From the NCBI RefSeq assembly GCF_032854445.1, contig NC_088300.1, positions 73,835,005-73,895,004 on the forward strand: 60,000 bases of DNA. Direction: 5' to 3'. The position numbers and the translations under genes were made by a program. The stretch is from Liolophura sinensis. Lineage: Eukaryota; Mollusca; Polyplacophora; Chitonida; Chitonidae. Below the pieces are notes generated by a model. The model saw only the letters and a program-made list of their open reading frames with translations, was not told where the DNA came from and ran no database searches. Each line of letters opens with the position of its first letter. Position 1 is the stretch's first letter. Below, one piece after another: positions 1 to 12,778 of the stretch.

Positions 1-888
1 CAGCATGGGCCATGAGGGTCATCAGTGTAGGATTCCATATACTGTTTACAATGTCACCGAGGCGTCGTAGCTATAACCAATTTGTGCCTGGTCAGATAGC
101 ACTTACAGTCAAGTGTATCTCCATAATGATATATCAGACAATTGTCTTGTGGTACCGGTAGTCTACTTGACAAGAGCTATCTATGTGAGTTATTTTTTTA
201 TATTACATAGATTACATAACACCTGGTTGTTATTAAAATCTATTTCACTCAACGGCACAAAAGCAAAGGTATCCTGTTCTGTCAAGCAAAGGTTTCCTGA
301 AAGGAGAGTGTTGAAAACCTAATAACTTCCAAAGAATTTTGAGTGTTCATCAAGGCATGTAGCCTGTGAAGAATCTATTACCGATATTAAGGAAGAAAGT
401 CAATGTTTACAGATAAACGGCACTCCTTGCACTTTTTGCATGTATGTGTTGTGAAAGTTTTTCTTTCTGAAAATACTTTTACTCAAAGTTTTTAGTATAT
501 ATTTACAGTTCTCTGTAAAACCGAAAATGCTGACAATCAAAATAAAGTTGTAACCTTCAGTTACTGAGAATTTTGTAACATTATCCATGGATCTCAGAAG
601 TTCCTTGTCATAAGAACAAGAAGTGATGACATCCCCAGGAGGACCAATGGTATATCCAACCATTAAAACATAACAAGGGGACATTCAAAAATTAGTATTG
701 TATCAAATTAAAAAGACAGAGTGCATGCTCTCTGAACCACATTTACGTCTTGCTGTCGCAACAGACAACAGAAGTCAACATGAGTTGAGGGCAGACATAC
801 CTGATAACCCATATGAATGTTGTAGAAGTACAACTGTAACGCCAGAAGACACTTATATCCCAAAACACAATGGTCTGTGTAACATTGT
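1..888. other. No recognisable gene
   Basis: No gene, RNA or mobile element is recognised here. The longest open stretches, such as one on the minus strand at 400-684, have no recognisable domain. A minus-strand frame open from position 70 to the window edge follows an AG and could be part of an exon, but is too short to call. The last part leads into the 51-bp minisatellite. Confidence 0.5.
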
Positions 889-1755
889 GAGGTCAGAAAG
901 TGTTGACATTTAAGCTGAATGTGGTGTGCATTCCCTTTTGAAGATGGAAAGTGTTGACATGTTAGCTGAATGTGATGTGCATTCCCCTGTGAAGACGGAA
1001 AGTGTTGACATGTTAGCTGAATGTGGTGTGCATCCCCGTGTGAGGACAGAAAGTGTTGACATTTAAGCTGAATGTGGTGTGCATTCCCTTTTGAAGATGG
1101 AAAGTGTTGACATGTTAGCTGAATGTGATGTGCATTCCCCTGTGAAGACAGAAAGTGTTGACATGTCAGCTGAATGTGATGTCCATTCCCTTGTGAAGAG
1201 AGGAAGTGTTGACATGTCAGCTGAATGTGATGTGCATTCCCTTTTGAAGATGGAAAGTGTTGACATGTTAGCTGAATGTGATGTGCATTCCCCTGTGAAG
1301 ACAGAAAGTGTTGACATGTCAGATGAATGTGATGTCCATTCCCTTGTGAAGAGAGGAAGTGTTGACATGTCAGCTGAATGTGATGTGCACTCCCTTTTGA
1401 AGATGGAAAGTGTTGACGTGTTAGCTGAATGTGGAGTACATTCCACTGTGAAGACGAAAAGTGTTGACATGTTAGCTGAATGTGGTGTCCATTCCCTTGT
1501 GAAGAGAGGAAGTGTTGACATGTCAGCTGAATGTGATGTGCATTCCCTTTTGAAGATGGAAAGTGTTGACATGTTAGCTGAATATGATGTGCATTCCCCT
1601 GTGAAGACAGGAAGTGTTTACATGTCAGCTGAATGTGATATGCACTCCATCTTTTGAAGATGGAAAGTGTTGACGTGTTAGCTGGATGTGGTGTACATTC
1701 CACTGAGAAGACAACAAGTGTTGACTTGTCAGCTGAATGTGGTGTTTGATAAAGA
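889..1755. repeat. 51-bp minisatellite with 153-bp higher-order period
   Basis: About 16-17 tandem units of roughly 51 bp, each carrying AAGTGTTGACATG, GCTGAATGTG and a variable end. Three unit types alternate: ends TTTTGAAGATG, CCTGTGAAGAC and CTTGTGAAGAGAG, giving a trimeric higher-order repeat of about 153 bp in the centre of the array. Because 51 is divisible by three, both strands stay open (192 aa on plus at 1079-1657; 331 aa on minus at 708-1703) and would translate into 17-residue repeats. I see no domain, splice signal or initiation context that supports real coding, so I call it non-coding. Confidence 0.9.
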
Positions 1756-2825
1756 GTTTCTCTTTACTTCATTCTGGCTAATGTCATGATAAAGATTGGG
1801 ATTTTAATGGTAAAAAGAAAAAAAATCAAAATCCCAATTAATAAAAATTCAGAGTCCCTTTTTTGAGAATCAGTCCCACTACAATATTTGGATGGCCTGA
1901 ATCTTCTCAACACGTTTGTTTAATATATGCTGAAAGCTATGTAGTCATACATTCAGGAATGCCCAATACACTGACCAGCAGTTTTGGTCTACTTTCAATG
2001 ATCACAACCTATGTGTGTGTGTGCTGAAAATCCAGCAGCTTGTCAAAACCAAATGACTTTGTCCGGTCCTCTTGCCTGTTATTCAGTATTATTTCAGTCA
2101 TCATTTCAGGATTTTCAGTGTTGCCACTGTTCCAAACTACTGATTAAGGAATTAAAGGGTACAGTTGTATGAGTGGTGTGCATGTACTATAGATGTACAT
2201 CCAGTAATTTTGTGTGAAACTAGATGTATTTCCACACATGGATAGCGCAGATCCTACGCGCAGAAGTAGGATTCTATTAGGACGAAGTAATCTTCCGTTA
2301 TGTAATGAAATGTTGTCTTCAATGATACATGTTAAATTCTATTGGTGACTTCCACATGCAGCCATGTTGGATATCTAACAAAGGAATTTCATCGTCCTGG
2401 GCACAGAGTGGATGGCACAGTCCAGGGGGGACCATTAAATTCTTCAGTGGCAGTAAGTGCTTGTCACCCATAGCTCACACCCACGTCTTAAATGTTAAAT
2501 ATTGCCAAAGGTTTTAGTTTGTCCAGTTTAGCTTTGCAATGAAAGGCAGAAATTCATTTACGTGGATTGACAATGAATGCATATCCTGTTCAAATGATAT
2601 TTGTTTATTTAATGGTTATTGTTTGACATTCAGATGTTTTGTGTGACTGGAACATCTCCCAATGAAACAAACACTTTCTTTTTTCTCTAGGTTAGGCTTC
2701 ATTTCTCACACACACAAAAAATGCTGGATGGGTAGACGCAGAATATTTGTTTTGATATTTTCTTTTCATAATGTTCAAAGGGTGTGCTTTTAAAGATGTA
2801 AACCCTGAACGTGTGTATTTGTTCG
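1756..2825. other. No recognisable gene
   Basis: AT-rich sequence with a short A-rich tract near 1815. An exon-like patch near 2400-2452 (AG before, GTAAGT after) is too short and unrecognised to call. Nothing else is seen. Confidence 0.5.
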
Positions 2826-3125
2826 TCATTTCATCATTGGTGAAATCAAGCTTTAGTAAAGTCTTTGATCAGTCAGTTCATCAGTGCTAAGTTTTTGATC
2901 TGCCAGTCCATCATTGGTGAAGTCTTTGATCAACCAATCAGTTCATCATTGGTAAAGTTTTTCATCAGCTAGTCCATCATTAGTGAAGTCTTTGATCAGT
3001 CATTTCATCTTTGGTAAAGGTTTTGATCAGCCAATCCATCATTGGTAAAGTCTTTGATCAGTTAGTCCATCATTGGTGAAGTTTTTCATCAGTTAGTCCA
3101 TCACTGGTGAAGTTTTTGATCAATC
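2826..3125. repeat. Degenerate 31-36 bp tandem repeat
   Basis: Around eight diverged units built on TTTGATCAG, a variable core, CCATCATTGGTGAAG. The last two units are 31 bp each; the earlier ones vary by a few bases. Repeated TGATCA sites mark the unit starts. It lies just downstream (in minus-strand sense) of the candidate exon at 3296-3428, so it would be intronic if that gene is real. Confidence 0.8.
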
Positions 3126-3295
3126 TTTAATATCAATGTTTGACTCTCGTTGACCAGTCAGTGCAACAAGAAACCGTCTGCATCTCTTCTATCACAAAAG
3201 ATTACGCCCATACCCTGTGCATGTTTGGATTTATCAATGTATTCTTCATATACGCATTACACCTGTTCAGTGATTACCTGGACCACCGTACTCAC

Positions 3296-3428
3296 CTCTC
3301 CGTATTCCTTCAGGGGCCGTTGTAGACATTGTAAGTTACCAGTTAGTTTGTCCACAGTATCTGTCACCACGATAACCCCGTCAAACTGATCATCCTGCAC
3401 GTCAAGGTTTGGAACAAGGGGAGTAACT
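3296..3428 (-). CDS. Candidate internal exon, leucyl-aminopeptidase-like (M17 N-terminal domain?)
   Basis: A 133-nt open exon on the minus strand. It starts after a TTTCAG acceptor (AG at 3430-3429) and ends with a consensus donor, GAG|GTGAGT, at 3296. The peptide of 44 codons begins VTPLVPNLDV and contains QFDGVIVVTDTVDKL followed by a PLKEYGE end; it enters with one base of a split codon and leaves in phase 0. From memory, the DGVIVVT plus L-x-PL-x-EY pattern resembles the N-terminal domain of the cytosolic leucyl-aminopeptidase relatives annotated as 'putative aminopeptidase W07G4.4'. Only this one exon is seen; exons further up (higher coordinates) and down were not found. The splice sites and bias towards a clean frame make an exon likely; the family name is a guess. 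Confidence 0.4.
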
Positions 3429-6400
3429 CTGAAACAACAGATCTGCGTACATTCATGGCAACCTAGTAGCATACAAAAATGCTACTAAGCACTTTCTTTT
3501 TCAAGTACATCCCTACATGTACAATACAGACAAACTTATCACATGAGTTTTGACCAAAAAGGCCGCAGTATCGAATCCAGCTCTTGTTGAACCAACTTCG
3601 GCATTAATTCAGGAGGTTTGACGGATACCAGTAGGTTTATTCGGACTTCTCCTATTTTCTACACACATGAACTAGCTGAACGTCATTCCGTGGGTGGAAA
3701 ATTCACGAGTACAGCCTGACACATCAAACCAGATACCGGTAAATGACTATATAATTCGACCAGTGATTGATCAGCACAAATGACGTGTAAGATATACAGG
3801 CATATCATCTAGGTCTACACACTGGCAGCTGGCCCCACCAAATGTCTGTCTCGGCACAGTATGTGAACACCAATATTACCTGGCCATGATCCCCGTGTTA
3901 CAGTTCACGTTATGAGCTCCCGGCTAGTATCCACTGCAGACCTGCACACAATGCTGGGACTTGATCAAATATACTGCATGATGTATTGGTACAACAAGTG
4001 AAATCGAGATATGACAGAACTATGATTTACTATATAGTGTTATCAGTTTAATCGTAATGACAGTCTGGCCTACATGTAGATAAAATAGATAAAAAAAATG
4101 TTTCTATTTGACTAGGATTTAACACTGTAGGCCTGATCAGCAATACATGTATTTCACCTATAAAACGTCCGTTAGTTTTATGGGCTGAGGAAACCGCGGG
4201 ACTTTCTGAAAACTACGGTGTAGGCCTATATAGCAGTAGTACACACTACTGTGACAAAACACGACATCCACATAACTTATGAAAAAAAAACTTTTCCAAT
4301 TTGTGAAACACATCTGTACAATAACATGTACCAGCACTTGCCGCGATTATGACGTCTGTCTAAATTCCACATAGTAGGCTACACAATTTGTGTACACCTG
4401 GTACACGTCATTATGGATGTACAAATTTGCAACAGAGAGCAGACCAGCTGTGTTTCATGAGTTATTGATGAAATACTTAAATGATACGACAAATGTAGAT
4501 GTATAGGCCTGTGTTACATGGGTGAAAGCGAAGTGATTTCCAACGAACATCACATACGACCACCAAAACGGTAAGACCACCCTACGAGAGATGTTGACAG
4601 CTTATAACCAGAAAGGAACAGAGAACAATGAATGGAATTTCAAGGATTTCTCGCCAGAGGCTGGGACTGAACTAGTGCCTAGCGATTTAAACAAAATAAT
4701 AATAAACGAAAGAAAAAAGCACCATAGGTTTCGGGATATGGCGGGGTGATTCAAAACAAATTTAAAGTTAGCCGGATTTGAACGCGGCGTGCATGAAATG
4801 CAATTTGTTCTATTCTCATTTGCTTAGTCCAATTCTTTCATCTAAATATCATGATGTGAAACATGGCTTAATTAACACGTAGTAAATCACATGCATAGCT
4901 GATCTAACATCCTGAGCATGCATCGTGTGCAAGCATTGTAGTTTGTCACATTTAGAGGAATCCTTGCGAATTCCTGCTCTCATTCGGCCAGACCTAGGGC
5001 TAATTACATATCTTCTTTTATAGCCCCAGCCCAGACGTAAGCTGCCAAACACGCTTGCAAACAACTCGTTCCCTCAACTAGCCTCTGGTAGCCAGTTTTG
5101 CCGATGATTTACACGTTCGAAATCATAAAAGGCAATAGTCATATACATTCATGATACCTGGTGAAACCAACAATGGGCAGCAAACAATGGGTGCCGGTAA
5201 CTTTTGCAATAAATCTTATCTGGATTATACCGGTATGTAGGCCATTCGTAAATTGTTTATTGTTGAATTGCAGGAATAGGCCTAGGCCTACAAGCATAAA
5301 TCTCCCATTGCTATCATAACGAACGCCACCGTCTGCTTTACGAATGACCGATATCGTAGTACTCATGGAAAAGTATGTCAAGAAACGCATAGACAGCCCC
5401 CCCCCCCCCCCACTTCCCCCCGAATCATAAAGTACTCATTTACCCAGATCCTATATACGGAAATGGGTAAATCTGCTGAGCCGGAAGTGAATCAGAAATG
5501 ACTGAGATTTTTACGTGTCCCCTTTCTTCGTTCGTGTGGCCATCTGTAACGCTCCTTGCATAGATTCTTTGACTCCAACCAGCGTAGTGCATGTGCATAT
5601 GTATAAACTTCCCGGTTGGGAAAGCTCGTCAGCAACTTGGCAAAGGCCGATAGTTTACCACGGGCAATCCTGGGCTTCCTGCACACCTCGAACGGACCGC
5701 CAACGTATCAGTGAAAAATTCTGACCTTGTCTATCCTGGATCACAATATATCATGCAGAAAAAAGTGACTGGCCGCCGATTTTTTCCAGAAGCGACCATC
5801 CCTGCAAGTTGGTTTCTACGTTTTAGCTTTCGTACACCAAGAGATGAGAAAAGTGGAGTTTGGGTATTATAAATAGTTTATATTCAGAAATTTTATATTA
5901 TTCAGTGGGAATCATTGTTCTTTTAATAAGTCTTTGTTTATTTCCCTGTATAGATTATATTTTATCCTGTTTTCTGTGGCTCCTGGATCCTAAAATTTTA
6001 ATACAGCCGTTGGCCATACTTTTTTTTAAGCACCATTGACCGTTTTGAGGAGCCTCAATGTCATTTCACAAAGTTACTCCCCTTAGTTCGTGTGTTTATC
6101 TCCAAAAAATCCTAACAATTCTCGAACCATGCACGCAGCATGGACATCGTGTACAGCTTTAGCTTCCATTCCACACTGCTTTACCACTGTCCAGGTATTT
6201 ACACGATATCTTATTAGAGCCTGAGGATATAGCGCATCGTCTTCAGCTTAGTCTGAAATACAGGCGATAAAAGGACTTGTTTTGAAAATGAGGGTCGCCG
6301 TGACCCGAATCCCATAGCCTTACAAGCGTATCCATGTATTTGGAACTTTATCATGAGCATTTTCACTAGCAAAGTAGCCTTCGACAGATATATGTAATGT

Positions 6401-7053
6401 AATATTGCGTTAGAAGACAACTTTTAAACTCGGCTCAAATGATTCTCTTTATCAGTATGCTGTATATGAGTACTTACGCTGCGCCTGCCATAGGCCTTCT
6501 GCTGGACACGCCGTCTATACCTTGGTCACCTGACTGACCCTTGACCCACGGTATAGTAACCTAACATGATAAGGACACAGACCTGTGTCCCCGGACTCTC
6601 AAACTCAGGCAGAACTACACTTACCTGTAGCCACAAGTTATTAGTCTGCATGGATCTCCCAGATCAAATCATGGTGTCTTTAAGTCGTAGGTTTTCTTCA
6701 CACTTTCACGCTTGTACAATAGCATCTACAATAGACAGCTGTATAAAGACATTCACCTGTGTACTGTGCATATGTAGGTATCCGTGTCTTTAACTTGTCG
6801 CCTGTATTCAGCTGTATCTATAAGATCACTCATCGTGCACTGCAATTACCAAATTGCTCTTCGCCATTCACGCGCAATAAACACAATCTGCACGCGTGAA
6901 TGCGTTGCATTTCAATGTTATTGCACAGAATAGGCAGACAGAATTCTTCTTAGATTCATAAGACTCAATAAATAGTTTGTTTTCGAGATTATTCATTAAC
7001 TCCATTGCCACTGGTGACATATACCGTATAATGATTATAACAGAAGTGACATT
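3429..7053. other. Long stretch without a confident gene
   Basis: No gene is recognised. Visible items are a 15-base C run at 5397-5411, several TAGGCCTA words (4219, 5277-5290), and a somewhat CpG-richer patch near 4560-5760 that could be a promoter region for the minus-strand gene suggested by the exon at 3296-3428. Good splice-donor look-alikes on the minus strand occur near 6476 and 6620 (both GTAAGT), but no convincing exon is attached. Confidence 0.4.
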
Positions 7054-7217
7054 CACTGGACAAGGCATTGCTTATAGATTTACAACTTCTTGGTTTATTG
7101 TCACGACGTTTCGATGCAGATACTAGCAGCACTTGATAACGACGCTAGTATCTGTATCGAAACGTCGTGACAATAAACCAAGAAGTTGTAAATCCATAAG
7201 CAACGCCTTATCCAGTG
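7054..7217. repeat. Near-perfect inverted repeat, 74-bp arms
   Basis: Left arm 7054-7127 and right arm 7144-7217 are reverse complements at 70 of 74 positions, with a 16-bp loop at 7128-7143. The right arm reads ATCGAAACGTCGTGACAATA and continues towards an A-rich end. The same ATCGAAA-N4-GTGA signature occurs in the hairpin at 22373-22508, suggesting a shared element family. One possibility is head-to-head termini of a retroelement such as a Penelope-like element; that is inference only. Confidence 0.9.
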
Positions 7218-7850
7218 TACTTCCGTGCCAACTTCTAAATGCCACTAAAACAAGAAGTGACAGCGGCACCTCAAGCAGCGACAAATCCTTTGCAAGACTG
7301 TCTCTTTATGAAGGCCACATTGTCTTCCTTTTATAATCGAATTTCCTAACATTGAATTCCGGAACCATAGTTTCGTTAGATCATATAGCTACAAGACATA
7401 AAATAAATCTCATTTTTTAAGGTTACTAGTATGTTATGACAAAGTTAAAAACAATTTCAGACATGGTAGTATCAGAAACAAGGCTTCAAATAAACAGTTG
7501 TCACTCCAAAAAAACATCACCGCCCATTGTTCAAAAGGCGACTTGCTTTTGTGACATCACTGAGTCATTATGGTGTTTATCATTATGAATTAGAAAATGT
7601 ATGCGCTCTCTACTTGCAATAGAGAAAGGTTATTATGTACATCAGGGCCTGACAGTCGCAGCGTTTTCACAAAGAGTGAGCCGTTCCGAAATAATTAAAG
7701 TTAAATAATTTGTTGTTTTTTAATTTAACGGTCTGAGTTACGCAATACACCTGTACCAGGTTTGACTAATAGAGATACGTCTTTCTGAACCTATTCAAGT
7801 ACTCTCTCCTGACCTCAGTTGATGTCGGTCATTGTATGGGAGACTTGAGA
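7218..7850. other. No recognisable gene
   Basis: AT-rich sequence with no gene, repeat array or mobile element that I can identify. It borders the first copy of the triplicated block. Confidence 0.5.
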
Positions 7851-10800
7851 TTGGAACCGCGGATTCCGTGATGTGGGAACGGCCGCTAGATCAATAGCTC
7901 CTGTTACCCAGGTATATTAGATTAGCTACCCTCAGGTGACTCCACTGACAGATGTCCCCCAAACATCAAGCACGATCGCTAAATGAATCAGACGAGGAGA
8001 CTTTAGGCCCCGTCCAGACTATCCAACATCTATACGCCTTAATCCCTTGTTATTCTTTAATCATGTTTTTTCGAATTCTTTCTTTCCTGTCAAGACAACA
8101 GAAACAAAGTGACCATGACAGTATGACAAACAAACGGCTTGAAGCGATACAGTTAAAGCCTTTGAACTCAAATCTATCTTTTTTAGCACTTATGAATATG
8201 CACATTTTCACCAGTCACACATAAACACGATATACATCCTTCAGGTTTCGCCCAAATAATATTTTAGGAAAGACGTGGAAGAACTGAATCATCTATATTT
8301 AATGCTAATGGTCAAGCCCAGCTTTAATTCTGATTTGGTGCAGGATATGTTCTCACTGGATATTAAGAAACCATCACAGCACTACATAAACCACATATAA
8401 GCTTCATGTGCCAAAAGTCACGGACTAGTGGATATTCTTTCTGCCCAAACTTACTGGGTAGTGTAGAAATTATACACCTCATGCAGTACAAATCGTCTCT
8501 ACGGGCTGTCATATGCATGGTCATATACATGTGCCTTATGCAGTTTTACTTCCACTTTTCTCTATACCGACTACAAAGAGTTACCTTTCCTGTAAGTCAA
8601 AATGTTTTATGTAATGAATTCGGTTGTTTGCAAACTTCCAAGTGCTTGCATGTATGCGTATTTCTCAAGGCTATTCCGAAGAAAGAATTCGTTCTCAAAT
8701 TAAAACTTCCTTATTTACTAAGAATAGCTCAAATTATTGTCTTCCAGCAAATGTACTCCTTGTACTATTTTGTTGTGTTAGAATATTTCTAATGTAAGAA
8801 AAAGTTATAATGCGACCTGCTTTATACGTTTTATGAACTGTTTTTACAGATTTTAAACGGTAAAGCGTGTATAGACGAGACTGATAATTTATGAAAGGTA
8901 ATTACTTGGGCTATTTTAAAATAATAGCGAAAATTCGGCTGAATTTGCGTTGATCTATGCTTTTCAAATTCTGTTTGACCGGGATCCTTAACAGTATCGA
9001 AGTATGTGTAACCAGAGAGGTTCTAAAAAGATTTGAAATCGGATGTGGAAGTTATGCTGATGAAGCTTGAATAATGTTAACAACGAACAGATGGCAAAGT
9101 TATTGTTTGATTGAGATGATACCCGTTACAACTGTGTATCAGGGGTAAAGTTCACTCGATGGATAACGAGAGAATGCCGTTTGACCATTTCATCTCTCCG
9201 TTTGACCATTCACCATCAGACAACAATGATATATTCTGACTATAGACCTATATACATTTATACATATATACAGTACCAGATTGATAGTCTAGATTCATTC
9301 GAGTTTAGGAAAACAACGCGACATTCCGACGCTATTCTCCAACGATATTCAGTCGAAAATCTCGTGTAAATCTCTGGCATGCATCTGAATCTCGCTTTGG
9401 CGACTAAATCTCGCGCCTTCATCCAAAGTTTACCTTCTTGTTCATTTCTTGACCAAATCGCCTCTGAATCTAGATCAAATATCGCACAGTGCATTGATTC
9501 TCGACTTAGTCTCATCAGACTATCGCCCATATTCTACAGCTCGTCAAAATGTTGCGGTGTCCTCGAGATCAGTGATCTGAATTTTCAAGCTTATGACTTG
9601 TAAGTCAGCTTGAGGAAAGCGACATTCGGGCTCCCAACAGGAGACGAACTAAGTCTCGACATAATCTCGACTAAATTTCACATTGTACACTAAATCACGT
9701 CTGAATCTCGTTCGTATCTCACGCTGTCGTGTCAGTCTCGTCAGAATGTCGCTTTCTCATCAGGCTGGTATGAAAATATGTGTAAAGTAGGATCAGATCA
9801 ATTATTTCAATTATACCGCAAACATTCTAACGAGATTAAGAATATAGGCGACATTCTGACGAGATTAATTTTAAGTAGCATTTTTCGAGCATTTTAAGTA
9901 CTGGACGGGATTTCATCGAGATTCAGACGAGATTTGGTCGAGAAATGAACGAACAGACGAGATTCGAGCGAGAGTGCGAGATTTAGTTGACAACACGAGA
10001 TTCAGACATATCTCTCGATGGAATCTCGTAACAAAATCTGGTTGTCCTATCTTGACTAAATCTCACAGTGTCGTTCTAATATTGTTGTCACTTGGGTAAC
10101 GTATTTGAAAAAGAGCATGGCAGCATCAGGCTTTCATAGAACGCTGACTTCATACAAATATATGCCCACTAGAATACGCCTCTCGCATCAGAACAGTTGT
10201 AAGTAAAACGGATTGTATTAACGATTCTATATCAAGCGCCATTTTGGAGAGACCAAAGCTGCTGATCCCAGCGTGGGTATCAATAATAACAGTATATATT
10301 GAAAACTATTTGCGCAGATAATCTAAAAACCCGAATGTCCTTCTAAATGACATCTTTCATTTCCTACGGCTTTGTAGCCTCTGAAATTATAAACCTACAC
10401 AGTCTCCGAAACGCATATGTAACCAACTAAAAGATGTGCCAGTAACTTTCACCAGGAATCAGACAGTAGTTTTTTTTCCGTTACACTCTTCTCTGTGTTT
10501 CCCTCTACCATGCGGGAATCACTGAAACAGGCGTCGCATTAGAGTTTCACAAAGGGGAAAAAATCGTATATAGTCAGGACATAAACACGATCCCGAGTAA
10601 GCACACGCCTCTGCATATCGTTTGCACTTGAACGTGTCACGGTTTAGTGATTATCGGATATAAAATTTATTTATTTATTTTTTTATTATCTTTTCGGTAC
10701 ATATAAGCTGTGTTCACCCATCTAGCACATATTTTGGCCTGTCAAATAAGGTCATCACAGGACACACGGTGAATTCATGCATATTTATCAGCCTTGTAGT

Positions 10801-12770
10801 CATGGAATTACGTGTCTAGTGTAATTATGCAAAGTGAGGAACCCAATTCGAACAAGCAAATTATATCTGAAATAAATAAAACTACCCAATAACAAAATGT
10901 CTACATGGTATTGGTTAGTTCTTTATGAACTTGTCAATATTGATTAACTGTGGAGAATTCCTTACAAGCAATAGTTGATGACAGTTTATTATTGTAAATT
11001 TGTAAGAAAAGATCTTCATTACCTGTGTACATACAAACCTTGCAGATAAACGGTTTCAAAATCGAGACCCAGGGAGGGAAAATTTCTCGCGTGTGATGTG
11101 GTTACACGTTCAGGCGTTCATATTCAGCATGAAGATGAATCAGTTTTTGGCCATAATTTTAAATGAATTCATTACCAAGAATTGTGGACTACTACTAATT
11201 AACTACAATAGCCCATACGAATCTGTCTTAGCTGGTTTAAGAACATGTGCAATTTTACTGTAAATAACAGGAAGATAAATTATGATGTTACCTGGCTTTT
11301 GTACAGCTTGGAAATTGCTTTCCTTGAACAAGCCTGACTAGTTTGATGACTACTGAATCAATGGACCAGTGATGCGACAGGGTGAAATACGATCGATATA
11401 GAACAGAGGAAAACTGACTTTATCATGAAGAAGTCAGTCAGACATAATGTAAAACTACAGTTCCACGTTTTTATTACATCTGACAGGCCTGAAAAAAAAA
11501 ACACATAGGTCATTAATTGTTCAATGTCTTGAATTAATGTCCGGCAATTCCCCCAACAAATGATGGCTGTCGCTAATTTTAAATGTCCAAAAAATACTTG
11601 AACATGTCATCCGTGCAAGGTTTGATGGTGATTCGAAAACGTGAAAGCTTTTTCTGAGATCTGCCAAACTATAGTACGACTATCATAAAACTGGGCCGAG
11701 AACAACAAACGATGAAAAAATTCCGTTTCAAGAAAACTGTTATCTAGTGGTGTGAACTCCACAAATCGATGAAAGTAGATATTACATGTAATTTTAATAG
11801 TTGACAACATTTTCGTACATAAAACCCTAACGTAATAAAGATTTATAAAGCGGAAGTATAAATCCTGGCGTTAAAGCAGACATTCGTTCTCCAGCCGTCA
11901 ACAAAAAATGGACGTTTCAGGGTAATAATTTCAATGCCAATTCCAAAAGCAACGTTCAGCACAAACCACCAAAGAAGTCAGAAAGTATATAAAGTGTGAA
12001 ATTAAGACAGATGCATGGAAGGAAAATCATTTAACAGTTTTCAAAAAGACGCAAATAATGCTCTAAACTAATGATTGAAGTCGTTATCCAAACGGTGTAC
12101 CATGCCAGTTGTTATAATATGAAATTATATAGCCTATAACGGACGATATTATTCAAACCCTATTTTGTTGTCAACTTATTTCTAGGACAACACGTGAGGC
12201 AGTTAGATTGTGTGCAACAAAAACCTGAAGTCAGAGGTTTACTGTCTTACAGTTACAGTCCAGTTCGTTCAGACATTTTGCGACAGATTTCTTCAGACAT
12301 TTTTTTCCAAGGAATTCTTATTCCTTATCGCCTCTTCTCCTTGTACATCTTGTTAGGCAACCGTTTACGAAATAAAATAAAATATTAGATGTTCAGAACA
12401 TGTATACGTTCAAGGGTATTTATTTTACAAGAAGCTTGCAGATACAGAATTAACTGGGGTGGGTTAATAGCGACGGTTTGACTGTCGTACCTGGGATTAT
12501 ATTTCATTTACAGTACCTTTGTCCTCCCTTGTATTAGCATAACCTCCTGGTTTTCCGGTTACATACATATAAATAAATTTGACGTGAACTGATATAGGGT
12601 CTCCTCAGATGGTTTTCGTACACACGTGCAACTCTTGTCCGGCAAGAGAGTTTACCGTGTAAATGTGACCCGCCAAAGAAGAGAAGCGAGTATTGGAATG
12701 CCAGGCTGTGGGAGAAACAGTTACCGCACCTTCTGACAGACCCATTCCCAAATTTCACACAGCTCACGGC
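7851..12770 (+). repeat. Triplicated block, copy 1
   Basis: First of three diverged tandem copies. Anchors shared with copies 2 and 3 in the same order: 7871-8010 (GGAACGGCCG...TAGATCAATAG, CCCAGGTATAT, GGAGACTTTA), 9128-9240, 10738-10850 (GCCTGTCAAATAAGG, TCAGCCTTGTAGT), 11040-11420 (TCTTAGCTGGTTTAAG, GGCTTTTGTACAG), 11450-11560 (CCACGTTTTTATTACATCTG). Anchors 10495-10660 and 12220-12340 are shared with copy 2, and 12370-12770 with copy 3. No long conserved frame runs through the anchors. A TCTCG-rich foldback (9340-10060) sits inside this copy only. An open frame of 128 codons at 8406-8792 has no recognisable domain. Confidence 0.75.
9340..10060. repeat. TCTCG-rich foldback with three copies of one motif block
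   Basis: Left arm (about 9340-9560) aligns with the reverse complement of the right arm (about 9825-10060): shared landmarks are CTGAATCTCG, ACTAAATCTCGC, GTTCATTTCTYGACCAAATC, a CTGAATCT core, then TCAGAMTRTCGCCYATATTC. A third, forward-oriented block lies between them (about 9655-9760, with TCTCGACTAAAT, GTCTGAATCTCG, CTCGTCAGAATGTCGC). TCTCG dominates the left half and CGAGA the right half. It is absent from the equivalent place in block copies 2 and 3, so it is probably an insertion. No open frame and no named family. Confidence 0.75.
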
Positions 12771-12778
12771 GTTGTAGT

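Noticed and set aside
1-70. Minus-strand open stretch at the window edge after an AG, containing LGDIVNSIWNPTLMTLMA
   Set aside because: Only about 23 codons, one border unseen, and no family recognised; chance cannot be excluded.
708-1703. A 331-codon open frame on the minus strand (and 192 codons on plus)
   Set aside because: Entirely explained by the 51-bp minisatellite, whose period is a multiple of three; no domain or start context.
6478-6560. Possible minus-strand exon with collagen-like GQSGDQGIDG and a GTAAGT donor
   Set aside because: Too short, the acceptor is poor, and no further Gly-x-y exon is seen nearby.
8406-8792. 128-codon open frame on the plus strand
   Set aside because: No domain, hydrophobic patches of random character, not kept in the other two block copies.
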